A stretch of 57,329 nt of DNA from Thermithiobacillus plumbiphilus. Lineage in GTDB: Bacteria > Pseudomonadota > Gammaproteobacteria > Acidithiobacillales > Thermithiobacillaceae. Position numbers and translations under genes: made by a program. The stretch lies in NCBI RefSeq assembly GCF_038070005.1, contig NZ_JBBPCO010000016.1, positions 1 through 57,329 on the forward strand, in the 5' to 3' direction. The notes below the pieces were generated by a model, which saw only the letters and a program-made list of their open reading frames with translations, did no database searches and was not told the DNA's origin. Position 1 is the first letter of the stretch. The number at the start of each line of letters is the position of its first letter. Of this stretch, positions 1 to 9,215 are shown one piece after another.

Positions 1-1559
1 GCTATACCGAGGACCAGCCCCTGCATCAAAAGCGGCTGCTGGAGCCGTCCTTTGGGGACGGCGACTTCCTGTTGCCGGCCATTGGACGGCTTTTGGCAGC
101 ATGGCAGGCCGCTGGCGGTCATCCAGGAGCGGCACTGGATGATCTAGGGCCAGCTATTCGGGCAGTCGAGTTGCACCGAGAGAGCTTCGTGAACACCCGG
201 TCAGCCGTAATCCAGCGCTTAAGGCAAGAAAGCATCACCACAGAGGATGCCACTGCTCTCGCTGATCAATGGTTGATTCAGGACGATTTCCTGCTCACCG
301 CGCTGGAAGGGAATTTCGACTTTGTGGTCGGCAACCCGCCCTATGTGCGGCAGGAGCTGATTCCCGCGCCCTTGCTGGTCGAGTATCGACGTCGTTATCG
401 GACCTTGTATGACCGGGCGGACCTTTACATTCCATTCATCGAACGTTCGCTGCGGCTGCTTGCGGAGAGCGGCAACCTGAGCTTCATCTGTGCCGACCGC
501 TGGATGAAGAACCGTTACGGCGGGCCCTTGCGCGAGCTCGTCGCCGATCAGTTCCATCTGAAAGTATATGTGGACATGGTAGGTACGGACGCATTTCATA
601 GTGAAGTCAGTGCCTACCCGGCGATTACCGTCATCAGCCGCGAAAAATCCGGCCCTACCCGCATTGCGCATCGTCCCTCACTGGATCGTGGAACATTGGC
701 CGATCTGGCAAAAGACCTGAAGGCGCATCAGCTCCTCCAGGACGGCCCCGTGCGGGAGCAGGTCTGCGTTGCCCGCAAGGCCGAGCCCTGGATACTCGAA
801 TCATCGGATCAGATGGCGTTGATCCGACGGCTGGAACAGCAGTTTCCCACGCTGGAGGAGGCATCCTGCAAGGTCGGTATTGGTGTGGCAACCGGGGCGG
901 ATCAGGCGTTCATTGGGAACTACGATGCGCTGGATGTCGAGTCGGATCGCAAACTGCCACTGGTCACCACGCGGGACATCATGAGCGGCGAGGTACGGTG
1001 GCGCGGCCAGGGGGTTATCAACCCGTTTGCGGAGGATGGCGGCTTGGTCGATCTGCGGGCCTATCCACGCCTGCATCGTTACCTTGAAGCACGCAAGGAT
1101 ATCATTGCGGGCCGCCATTGCGCCCAAAAGAACCCGGCCAATTGGTATCGCACTATCGACCGCATCCACCCGGCCCTCGCATCCATGCCGAAGCTTCTGA
1201 TCCCGGACATCAAGGGTGAGGCGCATATCGTGTTCGAGCGTGGCGAATTGTATCCGCATCATAATCTATACTATGTCATCTCGCACACTTGGGAGCTGCG
1301 CGCCTTGCAGGCCGTACTCCTGTCCGATATCGCCCGCCTTTTCATTACCAGCTACTCGACAAAGATGCGCGGGGGATACTTGCGCTTTCAGGCCCAATAC
1401 CTGCGGCGCATCCGCATTCCCCACTGGCAGGCGGTCCCCGAGGCATTGCGGCAGGCGCTCAAGGAAGCAGCCGAGAGCCGGGACTTGCAAGCCTGCAATA
1501 AAGCTGTATTCAGGCTCTACGACCTGACTCCCGAGGGGCTTTATTGCCCTGGTGCTTGA
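1..1559 (+). CDS. Type II N6-adenine DNA methyltransferase (PaeR7I/Eco57I-like), 5' end outside window
   Basis: The open frame enters from the left edge (first complete codon at base 3), so the start lies upstream. The SAM-binding motif [10 protein letters not shown] is at 42-71 and the catalytic NPPY motif of N6-adenine methylases at 333-344 ([10 protein letters not shown]). The long C-terminal half should be the target-recognition region. Such enzymes protect host DNA from a cognate endonuclease, here the XhoI/PaeR7I-like gene directly downstream, implying CTCGAG as the target (family knowledge, not shown here). The visible length plus a short missing N-terminus is close to the roughly 530 residues I recall for M.PaeR7I, so the enzyme may still work. 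Its last residues ([12 protein letters not shown]) run into the deleted endonuclease gene and are probably not native. Confidence 0.85.
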   Translation, partial: YTEDQPLHQKRLLEPSFGDGDFLLPAIGRLLAAWQAAGGHPGAALDDLGPAIRAVELHRESFVNTRSAVIQRLRQESITTEDATALADQWLIQDDFLLTALEGNFDFVVGNPPYVRQELIPAPLLVEYRRRYRTLYDRADLYIPFIERSLRLLAESGNLSFICADRWMKNRYGGPLRELVADQFHLKVYVDMVGTDAFHSEVSAYPAITVISREKSGPTRIAHRPSLDRGTLADLAKDLKAHQLLQDGPVREQVCVARKAEPWILESSDQMALIRRLEQQFPTLEEASCKVGIGVATGADQAFIGNYDALDVESDRKLPLVTTRDIMSGEVRWRGQGVINPFAEDGGLVDLRAYPRLHRYLEARKDIIAGRHCAQKNPANWYRTIDRIHPALASMPKLLIPDIKGEAHIVFERGELYPHHNLYYVISHTWELRALQAVLLSDIARLFITSYSTKMRGGYLRFQAQYLRRIRIPHWQAVPEALRQALKEAAESRDLQACNKAVFRLYDLTPEGLYCPGA

Positions 1560-2124
1560 TCTCGTGCGGGCAAACGGGCTTGCGCATGCGCAGATCCACC
1601 AAAGTCGTACCGTCTTAACCCTGCCAGGCTACTTCCGGCCGACAAAATTGTGGGATCTGCTCGTGATCCATCAAGGGGAGCTGATTGCCGCCATCGAGCT
1701 GAAGAGTCAGGTAGGCCCGTCCTTCGGCAATAATTTCAACAACCGAACGGAAGAAGCCATAGGCACCGCACACGATTTCTGGACCGCTTACCGCGAGCGC
1801 GCTTTCGGTAAACAACCCCGCCCCTTCGCCGGCTGGCTGATGCTTGTTGAAGATGCCCCGCAATCCCGATCACCGGTCAGGGACAGTTCTCCTCATTTTC
1901 CAGTCTTCGAGGAGTTCAAGGGCGCATCATACCTCAAGCGGTACGAACTGTTGTGCCAACGGCTCATCCAGGAACAGTTGTATACGACAGCGGCGGTTAT
2001 AGCTTCACCCAGGAGCGCAGTAAAAACGGGAGAGTTTACGGAGCTATCGCCGATGACGGGCCTCAAGACCTTTGTCACTGCGCTTGCGGGCCACATAGCG
2101 GCCGAAGCGGCACGTCTGGGATAG
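1528..2124 (+). pseudogene. PaeR7I/XhoI-type restriction endonuclease, N-terminally truncated
   Basis: The product contains the family block [20 protein letters not shown] followed by [18 protein letters not shown], characteristic of XhoI/PaeR7I endonucleases; the E-x-K of IELKSQ fits a PD-(D/E)XK active site. Family members are about 245 residues. Here homology begins abruptly at [14 protein letters not shown] (from about base 1537), and the frame is closed by TGA at 1525-1527, so roughly the first 50 residues are absent. The first usable start is GTG at 1552, inside the methylase gene, giving at most 190 residues. The simplest reading is a deletion that joined the end of the methylase gene to the endonuclease interior. 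Probably inactive, though the core fold and catalytic block remain. Confidence 0.8.
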
Positions 2125-2252
2125 CTCAAGCTGAGACACTTCAATCAGCGCTAAGCACAGGACAACACGCTCTGCAAAAACGGCTCAAGCAGGGTGGCTG
2201 CACCGACCGCCATGCGCCGGGGCGCGATCGGGCGGCATGAGTTGGAGCCTGT

Positions 2253-2540
2253 TCAGGCGGGTTCCAGTTCGATCTTCAGCTTTTTGCCGAGCGCTGCCGC
2301 CGCGCCGGCCAGTGTGGTCAAGGTCAGGCTGGTGTCCTTTTCATCCAGCAGGCGGTTGAGTGCTGCCCGGCTGGTGTGCATCTTGGCAGCCAGCTCGGTT
2401 TTGGTCAGGTGCTGCGCCTTCATCTCCTGGGCGATCTGCCAGGCGATCACCCGCTTGACCGCCACCGCGGTCACCTCTTCGAGCATGGCCTCTTCTGCCA
2501 GAAAGTCGTCAAAGCTACTGCCGATGTGCTGCTCGCTCAT
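2253..2540 (-). CDS. HTH (XRE-type) antitoxin of a HigBA-like module
   Basis: A 95-residue protein with a helix-turn-helix around residues 46-80 (LTKTELAAKMHTSRAALNRL), typical of XRE/HigA antitoxins that bind the toxin and repress their own promoter. Its ATG (2538-2540) overlaps the toxin-remnant stop as ATGA, preserving the toxin-first order usual for higBA. An AGGA-containing ribosome site (GGAGGAACCAACG) precedes the ATG. The protein looks complete while its toxin is truncated, so it is now an orphan regulator. It may still bind the palindrome at 2705-2722. Confidence 0.8.
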   Translation of the reverse strand: MSEQHIGSSFDDFLAEEAMLEEVTAVAVKRVIAWQIAQEMKAQHLTKTELAAKMHTSRAALNRLLDEKDTSLTLTTLAGAAAALGKKLKIELEPA

Positions 2541-2695
2541 CGTTGGTTCCTCCGCAGCCAGCCGAATTGTACCGTCTTGATATCCTCACCAATGATTTTG
2601 CGGTCGGCAGCGGGCAGTGCCTTCAGCCACTCACGTACCGGTTCGGCGCCTACTTCTGTGCGGTAGAATCGGACATCCAGGATAGGCGGGTTCAT
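2537..2695 (-). pseudogene. HigB/RelE-like (Gp49 family) toxin, C-terminally truncated
   Basis: From ATG at 2695 the product begins MNPPILDVRFYRTEVGAEPV and continues through REWLKALPAADRKIIGEDIK to TVQFGW, which is the N-terminal part of phage Gp49-like HigB toxins (usually about 105-120 residues). After FGW it reads LRRNQR and stops, so over half of the mRNA-interferase domain, including its C-terminal catalytic strand, is missing. The break falls just before the antitoxin ribosome site, pointing to an internal deletion that spared antitoxin translation. A longer upstream frame is open to 2932, but the homology and the operator position support the ATG at 2695. Confidence 0.75.
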
Positions 2696-2704
2696 GGGTA
2701 TGAA

Positions 2705-2722
2705 TGTACCATCTTTGGTACA
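2705..2722. promoter_or_regulatory. Palindromic operator of the HigBA-like locus
   Basis: Perfect inverted repeat TGTACCA-TCTT-TGGTACA (7-base arms, 4-base spacer), ending 10 bases upstream of the toxin-remnant ATG. Type II antitoxins of this family repress by binding such palindromes; assignment to the antitoxin at 2253-2540 is inferred from position. Confidence 0.6.
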
Positions 2723-2884
2723 CGACATCAACACATCCAAAGAAGGTAGCCAGCATGGCGGGCGGAGCGACGCAATACCGGCCTGTGTCTTCACAAGGGC
2801 TAAGCCAGGCTCCCGATCTGTAGGCACGAAAACAACATCTGATATATCCTTGAGGTATCCCCTCCCGGAGAGAGGCCCCTTCCC

Positions 2885-3091
2885 ATGCGTACGACCCTGA
2901 ATATCGATGACCAGTTGCTGAACGAAGCTCAACGCATCACCGGTATGACCGAGAAAACCGCTTTGGTACAGGAAGGATTGCGCGCCCTGATCGAACGCGA
3001 GAGTGCCCGGCGACTGGCGCGGCTGGGCGGCAGTGAGCCGCGACTGAAACCAGTATCCCGGCGGAAAAATCAGCGGCAGGACAGCTATTGA
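2885..3091 (+). CDS. VapB-type antitoxin without a VapC partner
   Basis: A 68-residue protein starting MRTTLNIDDQLLNEAQRITG followed by a helix containing KTALVQEGLRALIERESARR. This is the ribbon-helix-helix layout of the short VapB antitoxins (DUF2191 type): N-terminal DNA-binding strand MRTTLNID, then helices, then a basic tail. In intact modules vapC follows directly. Here the next gene is a SRPBCC protein starting 8 bases after the stop, and no PIN-domain gene lies nearby, so the toxin appears lost. A weak GGAGAG ribosome site precedes the ATG. It is divergent from the HigBA-like locus. Confidence 0.75.
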   Translation: MRTTLNIDDQLLNEAQRITGMTEKTALVQEGLRALIERESARRLARLGGSEPRLKPVSRRKNQRQDSY

Positions 3092-3099
3092 GGCATTCC

Positions 3100-3507
3100 A
3101 TGAAAATCAGCGTTGAAACCACTGTCGCAGCACCCATCGAGCAAGTCTGGCGTGCCTACACGACACCCGAGCACATCAAGCAGTGGAATACCGCGTCCGA
3201 AGATTGGCACACGACCGCGGCCAGTGTGGATCTGCGCGTTGGGGGTGCCTTCTGCTCGCGCATGGAGGCAAAGGACGGCAGCATGGGGTTTGATTTCGCC
3301 GGAACCTATACCAGAATCGTAGAGCACGAGCTGATTGAGTATTCCTTTGGCGATCGGACGGCGCAAGTCGAATTTGCCGATAGCCCGGAAGGTGTCAGGG
3401 TGCGCGTCACCTTCGACAGCGAAACGACGTTTTCCACCGAGCAGCAACAGCAAGGCTGGCAGGCCATTCTCAACAACTTCGCGCGTTACGTTGAGGCCAT
3501 GCGGTAA
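3100..3507 (+). CDS. SRPBCC / AHSA1-like domain protein
   Basis: A 135-residue single-domain protein. The start MKISVETTVAAPIEQVWRAY with THPEHI-like segment TTPEHIKQWNTASEDWHTT and the ending GWQAILNNFARYVEAM are diagnostic of SRPBCC proteins of the AHSA1 (activator of Hsp90 ATPase homologue) group, which bind hydrophobic ligands in a helix-grip fold. ATG 3100 was chosen because homology begins there; the four preceding codons from a TTG at 3088 add nothing. It follows the orphan vapB by 8 bases and converges on the SulP gene. Ligand unknown. Confidence 0.8.
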   Translation: MKISVETTVAAPIEQVWRAYTTPEHIKQWNTASEDWHTTAASVDLRVGGAFCSRMEAKDGSMGFDFAGTYTRIVEHELIEYSFGDRTAQVEFADSPEGVRVRVTFDSETTFSTEQQQQGWQAILNNFARYVEAMR

Positions 3508-3518
3508 CCGCCTGGCGC

Positions 3519-5672
3519 TCAAACTAGACGCCGGCAGCCCGCGCTACTAACTGGCTGCCCGACTGCCGGCAACCCTCCATCCGCCACAGACGCTTCCCGA
3601 TCCGCACGCGCCAGCAGCACGCGCAGGGCCTGGTCCTTGCTGTCGTAGAGATTTTCCTTGCCCAGCAGTTCCTCAAGCCCGCCAGCCTGGAAAGCAACGC
3701 GTACCTGCTTCTTGAGTCCGCTGAAAGCGAGCGTCACTCCCGACTCGCGCAAGATCTGCGCGACTTCCCGAATCTTCTCCTCGCCCGTGGCATCGATGTG
3801 GTTGATGCCGCTGCCGACGATCAGCAGGGTGTCGGCCTTCGGGAAACGTGCTCTTGCTTCCAGAACGATGTCGTCAAAGTAGGCCACGTTGGCGAACACC
3901 AGGGAACCATCGAAGCGGATGGGCACCACCCGCTCGCTCAGAGGCTCAAGGCCGTGCGTATCTAGGCCGGCAAGCACGCCATCCTCACGCCTGCCGAGGA
4001 TTTCGGCGCGCGGCTTCATGGTCTTGAAGAGGAAGGCGACTGCTGTCAGCAGCACGCCAAGCAGGATGCCATTGGCAATGGATGGCGCCATGAACAGGGT
4101 GGCCACAAAAGTCGCAATGCCAATCACAGCACCACTGCGGTCCACGCGCCAGGCATGGATCAGTGGCTTGACCCGGATCAGTCCGAATACCGCCATCATC
4201 ACGATCACCGCCAGCACTGCCTGGGGCAGGTGGTGCAGCAGCGGCGTAAAGAACAGCAGTACCAGAACGACGGCCATGGCGCTGATGATGGCGTAGAACC
4301 CGGTGCGCGCCCCGGCGCGGGCGGCCACGGCGGAACGCGAGAAGGAACCGCTCACGGCATAGGCCCCGAAAAAGCTGCCCACGGTGTTTGCCAGCCCCTG
4401 GCCGATGATCTCCTTATTGATGTCGACGCGCTGCCGGGTCTTGGCGGCAATCGCCTTGGAGATGGAAACCGCTTCCATCAGACCGATCAGCGCCATCACC
4501 AGGGCGGATGGCAGGAGCGGCAGCAGCACATCCCAGTGAATCTTCGGTGCATCGAAGGTCGGCAGCCCCTGGGGGATATCGCCCACCACGACACCGCCCG
4601 CGGAAAGCACGATGCCGCCCTGCTTGACCCCGTCGAAGTGCCAGTTACGGCCAAGCTTGGGCGCGCCCTCGGGGAGGCTGCCGGCGCGATGGAAACGCAT
4701 CACCCCGCCGGCATCGACGCGTTCGAGCGGAATGGCGTGGAGGCGTACCCGCCGCTGATCGTTGTCGCCGCGCAGCAGCTTGGCTTGCGCACGCAGCAAC
4801 TCGATTTCATTCTCGACCCGCATGGCATGCATTGGATCCCGAAGCTCGTCACCGGCTTTCAGCAAGGCCGTGAGCTCCGCGCCCTTGGCCGCTGCTGCCG
4901 CGTTGAGGGCATCTATCTTCGCTGCTGTCTGGCGATATCCTTCGATCAGCGCCGCAGCCTGCCTGTCCATAATGGCCGTGGACGGCACCTCGACCCGGCG
5001 CTCAAAACCGATGAAGGCACTCACCGCCGTCGCCAGGACCACCGCGATCAGGAGCACGGGCAGGCGCGGGGCGACCCGACCGAGCCACCAGATCAAGGCC
5101 CAGGTCCCAGCGGCGAACGCCAGGGTGGGCAGGTGCGTCTGCGGCAGCTGCGAGATGACGCCCCAGAGGTCGGCCAGATAGAAGTCGCTGCGCGGCATCG
5201 GCACGCCGATGATCTGGTTGAGCAGCGACAAGCCGATGATCAGCGCCGCGGCATTGGTAAAGCCGACCATGACCGGGCTCGACACGAAGTTGACCAGCAG
5301 CCCCAGGCGGGCCAGTCCGAGTCCCAGGCGCAGGATGCCCACCATGAGCGCAAGCAGGATCGAGATTTCGATGTAAGTGACGCTACCGGGCGCGGCCAGC
5401 GGAATCACGGCGGCAGCGGACAGCAGGGACAGCATGGCGACCGGGCCCGTGTGCAACTGCGGACAGGAGCCCCAGAGCGCCCCGACGATCACCGGCACGA
5501 AGGAGGCGTAGAGACCGTAGACGACGGGCAGACCCGCAAGCTGCGCGTAGGCCATGGACTGCGGCACCAGGATGAGCGCGACGGTAATGCCAGCCACGAG
5601 GTCAACGCGCAGGGAGCTGCGCATCTGGGGCAGCCATGCCAGGAAAGGAAACGCGGTTTGCAATACCTTCAT
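3519..5672 (-). CDS. SulP-family anion transporter with STAS domain and a central insertion
   Basis: A 717-residue membrane protein. The N-terminal part carries the SulP signature region (AGITVALILVPQSMAYAQLA, residues about 27-46) and multiple hydrophobic helices to about residue 222. A C-terminal STAS domain spans about 590-690. Members move sulfate, bicarbonate or other anions across the inner membrane. Residues about 224-366 form an extra hydrophilic, Ala/Glu/Lys-rich segment with heptad-like helix character (AALIEGYRQTAAKIDALNAA) where typical bacterial SulP proteins have only a short loop before the conserved GDIPQGLP. A perfect TATAAT lies on the minus strand at 5723-5728, about 50 bases upstream of the ATG. 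Substrate cannot be read from sequence. Confidence 0.85.
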   Translation of the reverse strand: MKVLQTAFPFLAWLPQMRSSLRVDLVAGITVALILVPQSMAYAQLAGLPVVYGLYASFVPVIVGALWGSCPQLHTGPVAMLSLLSAAAVIPLAAPGSVTYIEISILLALMVGILRLGLGLARLGLLVNFVSSPVMVGFTNAAALIIGLSLLNQIIGVPMPRSDFYLADLWGVISQLPQTHLPTLAFAAGTWALIWWLGRVAPRLPVLLIAVVLATAVSAFIGFERRVEVPSTAIMDRQAAALIEGYRQTAAKIDALNAAAAAKGAELTALLKAGDELRDPMHAMRVENEIELLRAQAKLLRGDNDQRRVRLHAIPLERVDAGGVMRFHRAGSLPEGAPKLGRNWHFDGVKQGGIVLSAGGVVVGDIPQGLPTFDAPKIHWDVLLPLLPSALVMALIGLMEAVSISKAIAAKTRQRVDINKEIIGQGLANTVGSFFGAYAVSGSFSRSAVAARAGARTGFYAIISAMAVVLVLLFFTPLLHHLPQAVLAVIVMMAVFGLIRVKPLIHAWRVDRSGAVIGIATFVATLFMAPSIANGILLGVLLTAVAFLFKTMKPRAEILGRREDGVLAGLDTHGLEPLSERVVPIRFDGSLVFANVAYFDDIVLEARARFPKADTLLIVGSGINHIDATGEEKIREVAQILRESGVTLAFSGLKKQVRVAFQAGGLEELLGKENLYDSKDQALRVLLARADREASVADGGLPAVGQPVSSAGCRRLV

Positions 5673-5866
5673 TGTTATCCAGAAATTCCGTGTTGCATTT
5701 CAAAAAGTAAAAACTGCATGCAATTATAGGTCAGACACGCCGAGGATGCGGCCAGACTGCCCATACTTTTGCCAGACTTTCCGGACTTTACTTCGTCTTG
5801 CCGGCACTCCACAATCTTCCCGGACCTGGACGCTGTACTGACAAGAAAACAGAAAGGGTACAAACC

Positions 5867-6628
5867 ATGGAATTTATGGATATCTTCACCAGCCCGGAGC
5901 TGTTGCTCGCGCTGGCAACCCTTGCCGCGCTCGAGATCGTGCTCGGCATCGACAACATCATCTTCATCTCGATCGTCACCGGCAAGCTTCCGGAAAATCA
6001 AAGGGTTTCGGCCCGGCGCCTCGGCATTGCACTCGCCGCGATCACCCGCATCATGCTGCTCTTTTCGCTGGCCTGGATCATCGGGTTGACCGCGACCTTG
6101 TTCGAGGTCTTCGGCAATGCCATTTCCTGGCGCGACATCATCCTCATTGCCGGTGGCGCATTCCTGATCGTGAAAAGCGCGATGGAGATGCACGACAAGC
6201 TGGAAGGACCGGGTCACGGCGAGCGCAGCGTGGCCGCCCAGATCGGCTTTGCCGGTGCCATCCTGCAGATTCTCATGCTGGATGTGGTGTTCTCGCTGGA
6301 TTCGGTGATCACCGCCATTGGCATGGTGGATCGCCTGGAGGTCATGATCCTGGCCGTGCTGGTGGCAGTGGGCGTGATGGTGATCTTTGCCAATCCAGTC
6401 GGCAACTTTGTCGAGAAGCATCCGACCATCCAGATGCTGGCCCTGAGCTTTCTGCTGCTGATCGGCACGGTGCTGATCGCCGATGGCTTTGATTTTCATA
6501 TTCCCAAGGGCTACGTCTATTCAGCCATCGCCTTTGCGACCGTGGTCGAGCTATTGAACATCCGGCTCAGGAAAAAGTCGGTTCCCGTGCAGATGCATGA
6601 CGCCAACAGGCTGGATCAGGGGGAATGA
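5867..6628 (+). CDS. TerC-family integral membrane protein (YoaE/YgdQ-like)
   Basis: A 253-residue polytopic inner-membrane protein with the two TerC signatures: EIVLGIDNIIFISIV near residue 27 and a second acidic helix QILMLDVVFSLDSVITAI near residue 140, each with the conserved Asp residues thought to line a metal path. The family includes manganese exporters and tellurium-resistance proteins. ATG 5867 was chosen because AAAGGG lies about 9 bases upstream and MEFMDIF matches family starts; the frame is open further upstream. It is divergent from the SulP gene. A second, differently organised TerC/Alx protein is at 44305. Confidence 0.8.
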   Translation: MEFMDIFTSPELLLALATLAALEIVLGIDNIIFISIVTGKLPENQRVSARRLGIALAAITRIMLLFSLAWIIGLTATLFEVFGNAISWRDIILIAGGAFLIVKSAMEMHDKLEGPGHGERSVAAQIGFAGAILQILMLDVVFSLDSVITAIGMVDRLEVMILAVLVAVGVMVIFANPVGNFVEKHPTIQMLALSFLLLIGTVLIADGFDFHIPKGYVYSAIAFATVVELLNIRLRKKSVPVQMHDANRLDQGE

Positions 6629-6874
6629 TCGCACCGGGCAGGCTGGACCCCCCGGCCCGCTTCATCACCTTGGCCAGGGCGATTCGTTAAGCCAAAACGG
6701 TCAGGTGCTGGACCTTTCCCGGCCATTACGGCAGACTTGCCGACAGCTAGGCGTCGCTGATCAGCAGCCACGTCAATATCTGCTATAAAGTACTTTTTGA
6801 ACAACGGGATTCGCTCATGCGGTGGCAAGGGGGGCCGGCACGGCCGAGCTTGGTGCCGGGCGGGTCGGGCACGG

Positions 6875-7372
6875 ATGGGAGAGGCATTGGCGCACGAGGC
6901 ACAACAGGCGAATCGCGCGGACAGGGGCAGCATCCTGGTCCTGCATGGTCCCAACCTCAATCTCCTCGGTATCCGCGAGCCTGGCCACTATGGCCGGCAG
7001 ACGCTTGCGGAGATCGATGAGATGCTGCAGCGCCAGGCCGCGGCTTGGCAATTGTCGCTGAGCAGCTTCCAGAGCAATGCCGAGCATGCCCTGATCGAGC
7101 GCATTCATGCCGCGCGTGAAAACACCGATTGCATCATCATCAATCCCGCGGCCTTTACGCATACCAGCGTGGCCCTGCGAGATGCCCTGGCCGGCGTGGC
7201 CATTCCCTTCATCGAGGTGCACCTGTCGAACGTACACGCGCGGGAGCCCTTCCGCCGCCAGTCGTACTTTTCGGATCTCGCCCTGGGCGTGATCAGCGGC
7301 TTCGGCGCCCATAGTTATGTTTTGGCCCTGGATGCCGCCAGACACTGGCTCCAGGCACGATCTCCCCAATAA
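6875..7372 (+). CDS. aroQ: Type II 3-dehydroquinate dehydratase
   Basis: Dehydrates 3-dehydroquinate to 3-dehydroshikimate in the cytosolic shikimate pathway. Motifs: [13 protein letters not shown] with the following [37 protein letters not shown] and [20 protein letters not shown], matching the dodecameric type II enzyme, including its catalytic Tyr and His. The start is uncertain: homology begins at about base 6932, the nearest ATG upstream is 6875 (165 residues), and the frame stays open to a TTG at 6797. It lies just upstream of accB, a common gene order, with a 22-base gap. Confidence 0.9.
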   Translation: MGEALAHEAQQANRADRGSILVLHGPNLNLLGIREPGHYGRQTLAEIDEMLQRQAAAWQLSLSSFQSNAEHALIERIHAARENTDCIIINPAAFTHTSVALRDALAGVAIPFIEVHLSNVHAREPFRRQSYFSDLALGVISGFGAHSYVLALDAARHWLQARSPQ

Positions 7373-7394
7373 TTATCCTTAATCCGAGAAAATC

Positions 7395-7865
7395 ATGGAC
7401 ATTCGCAAGATTCAGCGCCTGGTGGAAATTCTCCAAGATTCGGACGTGACCGAGTTCGAGTTCAGCGAAGGTGAGCAGCGTATCCGCATCTGCCGCGGCA
7501 CGCCGGCCGCGCCGATGCAGGCAGCGCCGGTCTACGCACCCATGCCGGGACCGGTGCAGGGCGTGGTGCCCGCTGCCGTACAGCCGGCCGCAGGCGTTGC
7601 TTCGGCCAGCATCGACATCACCGGACACGTGGTCAAATCCCCCATGGTCGGCACCTTCTATCGTTCTCCCTCGCCCGAGGCCGAGCCCTTCGTGCAGGAA
7701 GGCGATCTGGTCAAGAGCGGCCAGGCGCTTTGCATCATCGAGGCCATGAAACTCCTCAACGAAATCGAAGCCGACGTGAGTGGCCGCATCGTCAAGGTCC
7801 TCGCGGAAAACGGCCAGCCGGTGGAATACGGCGAGCCGCTGTTCGTCATCGACGTCAACGGTTGA
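7395..7865 (+). CDS. accB: Biotin carboxyl carrier protein of acetyl-CoA carboxylase
   Basis: A 156-residue BCCP, carrier subunit of acetyl-CoA carboxylase in fatty acid synthesis. The N-terminal helix MDIRKIQRLVEILQDSDVTE is followed by a flexible Ala/Pro linker (about 35-70) and the C-terminal biotinyl domain with EAMKLLNEIEAD; Lys119 is the biotinylation site. The thumb region TFYRSPSPEAEPFV is present. accC follows after 3 bases, so the two subunits are almost certainly co-translated. Confidence 0.97.
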   Translation: MDIRKIQRLVEILQDSDVTEFEFSEGEQRIRICRGTPAAPMQAAPVYAPMPGPVQGVVPAAVQPAAGVASASIDITGHVVKSPMVGTFYRSPSPEAEPFVQEGDLVKSGQALCIIEAMKLLNEIEADVSGRIVKVLAENGQPVEYGEPLFVIDVNG

Positions 7866-7868
7866 ATC

Positions 7869-9215
7869 ATGTTTGACAAGATCGTCATCGCCAACCGGGG
7901 CGAAATCGCCCTGCGCATCCAGCGTGCCTGCCGCGAGCTGGGCATCAAGACCGTGGCCATACATTCCGAGGCCGACCGCGACCTGACCCATGTCAAGCTC
8001 GCCAACGAGTCCGTCTGCATCGGCCCCGGCCCTTCCGACAAGAGTTACCTCAACGTACCTTCGGTGATTGCCGCAGCCGAGGTCACCGATGCCGAGGCCA
8101 TCCACCCTGGCTACGGCTTTCTGAGTGAAAACGCCGATTTCGCCGAGCGCGTGGAGAAAAGCGGCTTCGTGTTCATCGGACCGCGCCCCGAAACCATTCG
8201 GCTGATGGGCGACAAGGTCGCCGCCAAGGCCGCCATGAAGGCCGCCGGCGTGCCCTGCGTGCCGGGCTCGGACGGGGCGCTTCCCGATGACGAGAATGAA
8301 ATCCGCCGGCTGGGCCGCGAGGTCGGCTATCCGGTCATCATCAAGGCCGCCGGTGGCGGCGGTGGACGCGGCATGCGCGTGGTGCATACCGAGGCCAACC
8401 TCATCAGCTCGGTGAACCTCACCCGCGCCGAGGCCAGCAAGGCCTTCGGCAATCCCATGCTGTATATGGAGAAGTTCCTGGAGACGCCGCGCCACATCGA
8501 GTTCCAGGTGCTGGCCGACGAGCACGGCAATGTCATTCACCTGGGCGAGCGTGACTGCTCGGTGCAGCGCCGCCACCAGAAGGTGATCGAGGAAGCGCCC
8601 GCTCCCGGCATCACGGAAAAGGTGCGCCGGCAGATGGGCGAGGTGGTGGTCAAGGCCTGCAAGCGCATCAATTATCGCGGCGTGGGCACCTTCGAGTTCC
8701 TGATGGATACCCGCGACGGCAAGTTCTACTTCATCGAGATGAATACCCGCGTGCAGGTCGAGCATCCGGTCACCGAGATGATCACCGGCATCGACATCGT
8801 CAAGGAACAGATCCGCATTGCCGCTGGCCTGCCGCTCTCGGTGCGCCAGGATGATGTGCGCTTTCAGGGCCATGCCATCGAATGCCGCATCAATGCCGAG
8901 GACCCGGAGAAGTTCGTCCCCTCGCCGGGGCGCATCACTGGCTATCATACGCCGGGAGGGCCGGGCATCCGGGTGGATTCGCATATCTATGCCGGCTACT
9001 CGGTCCCGCCCTACTATGATTCCATGATCGGCAAGCTCATTGCCCACGGCAAGGATCGCAACGAGGCCCTGGCACGGATGCGCAGCGCCCTGCAGGAACT
9101 CGTGGTAGACGGCATCAAGACCACCATCCCCCTGCATCGTCGCATTCTGAACGAAACCGGCTATATTCAGGGAGGAGTGAACATCCACTACCTGGAAGGA
9201 TTGCTGTCCCTGTGA
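7869..9215 (+). CDS. accC: Biotin carboxylase subunit of acetyl-CoA carboxylase
   Basis: A 448-residue ATP-grasp enzyme that carboxylates biotin on AccB using ATP and bicarbonate. Visible features: N-terminal [20 protein letters not shown], the Gly-rich ATP loop [33 protein letters not shown], the metal/substrate segment [17 protein letters not shown] and the C-terminal [11 protein letters not shown]. Full length for the family. Its TGA overlaps the GTG start of prmA (GTGA). Confidence 0.97.
   Translation: MFDKIVIANRGEIALRIQRACRELGIKTVAIHSEADRDLTHVKLANESVCIGPGPSDKSYLNVPSVIAAAEVTDAEAIHPGYGFLSENADFAERVEKSGFVFIGPRPETIRLMGDKVAAKAAMKAAGVPCVPGSDGALPDDENEIRRLGREVGYPVIIKAAGGGGGRGMRVVHTEANLISSVNLTRAEASKAFGNPMLYMEKFLETPRHIEFQVLADEHGNVIHLGERDCSVQRRHQKVIEEAPAPGITEKVRRQMGEVVVKACKRINYRGVGTFEFLMDTRDGKFYFIEMNTRVQVEHPVTEMITGIDIVKEQIRIAAGLPLSVRQDDVRFQGHAIECRINAEDPEKFVPSPGRITGYHTPGGPGIRVDSHIYAGYSVPPYYDSMIGKLIAHGKDRNEALARMRSALQELVVDGIKTTIPLHRRILNETGYIQGGVNIHYLEGLLSL

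Noticed and set aside
4155-5729. 524-codon frame opposite the SulP gene
   Set aside because: Gln/His/Arg-rich shadow frame without domain or ribosome site.
6629-6874. RNA gene or small ORF upstream of aroQ
   Set aside because: No tRNA-like or conserved RNA fold, and short frames lack ribosome sites; only a possible TATAAA at 6784 without -35.
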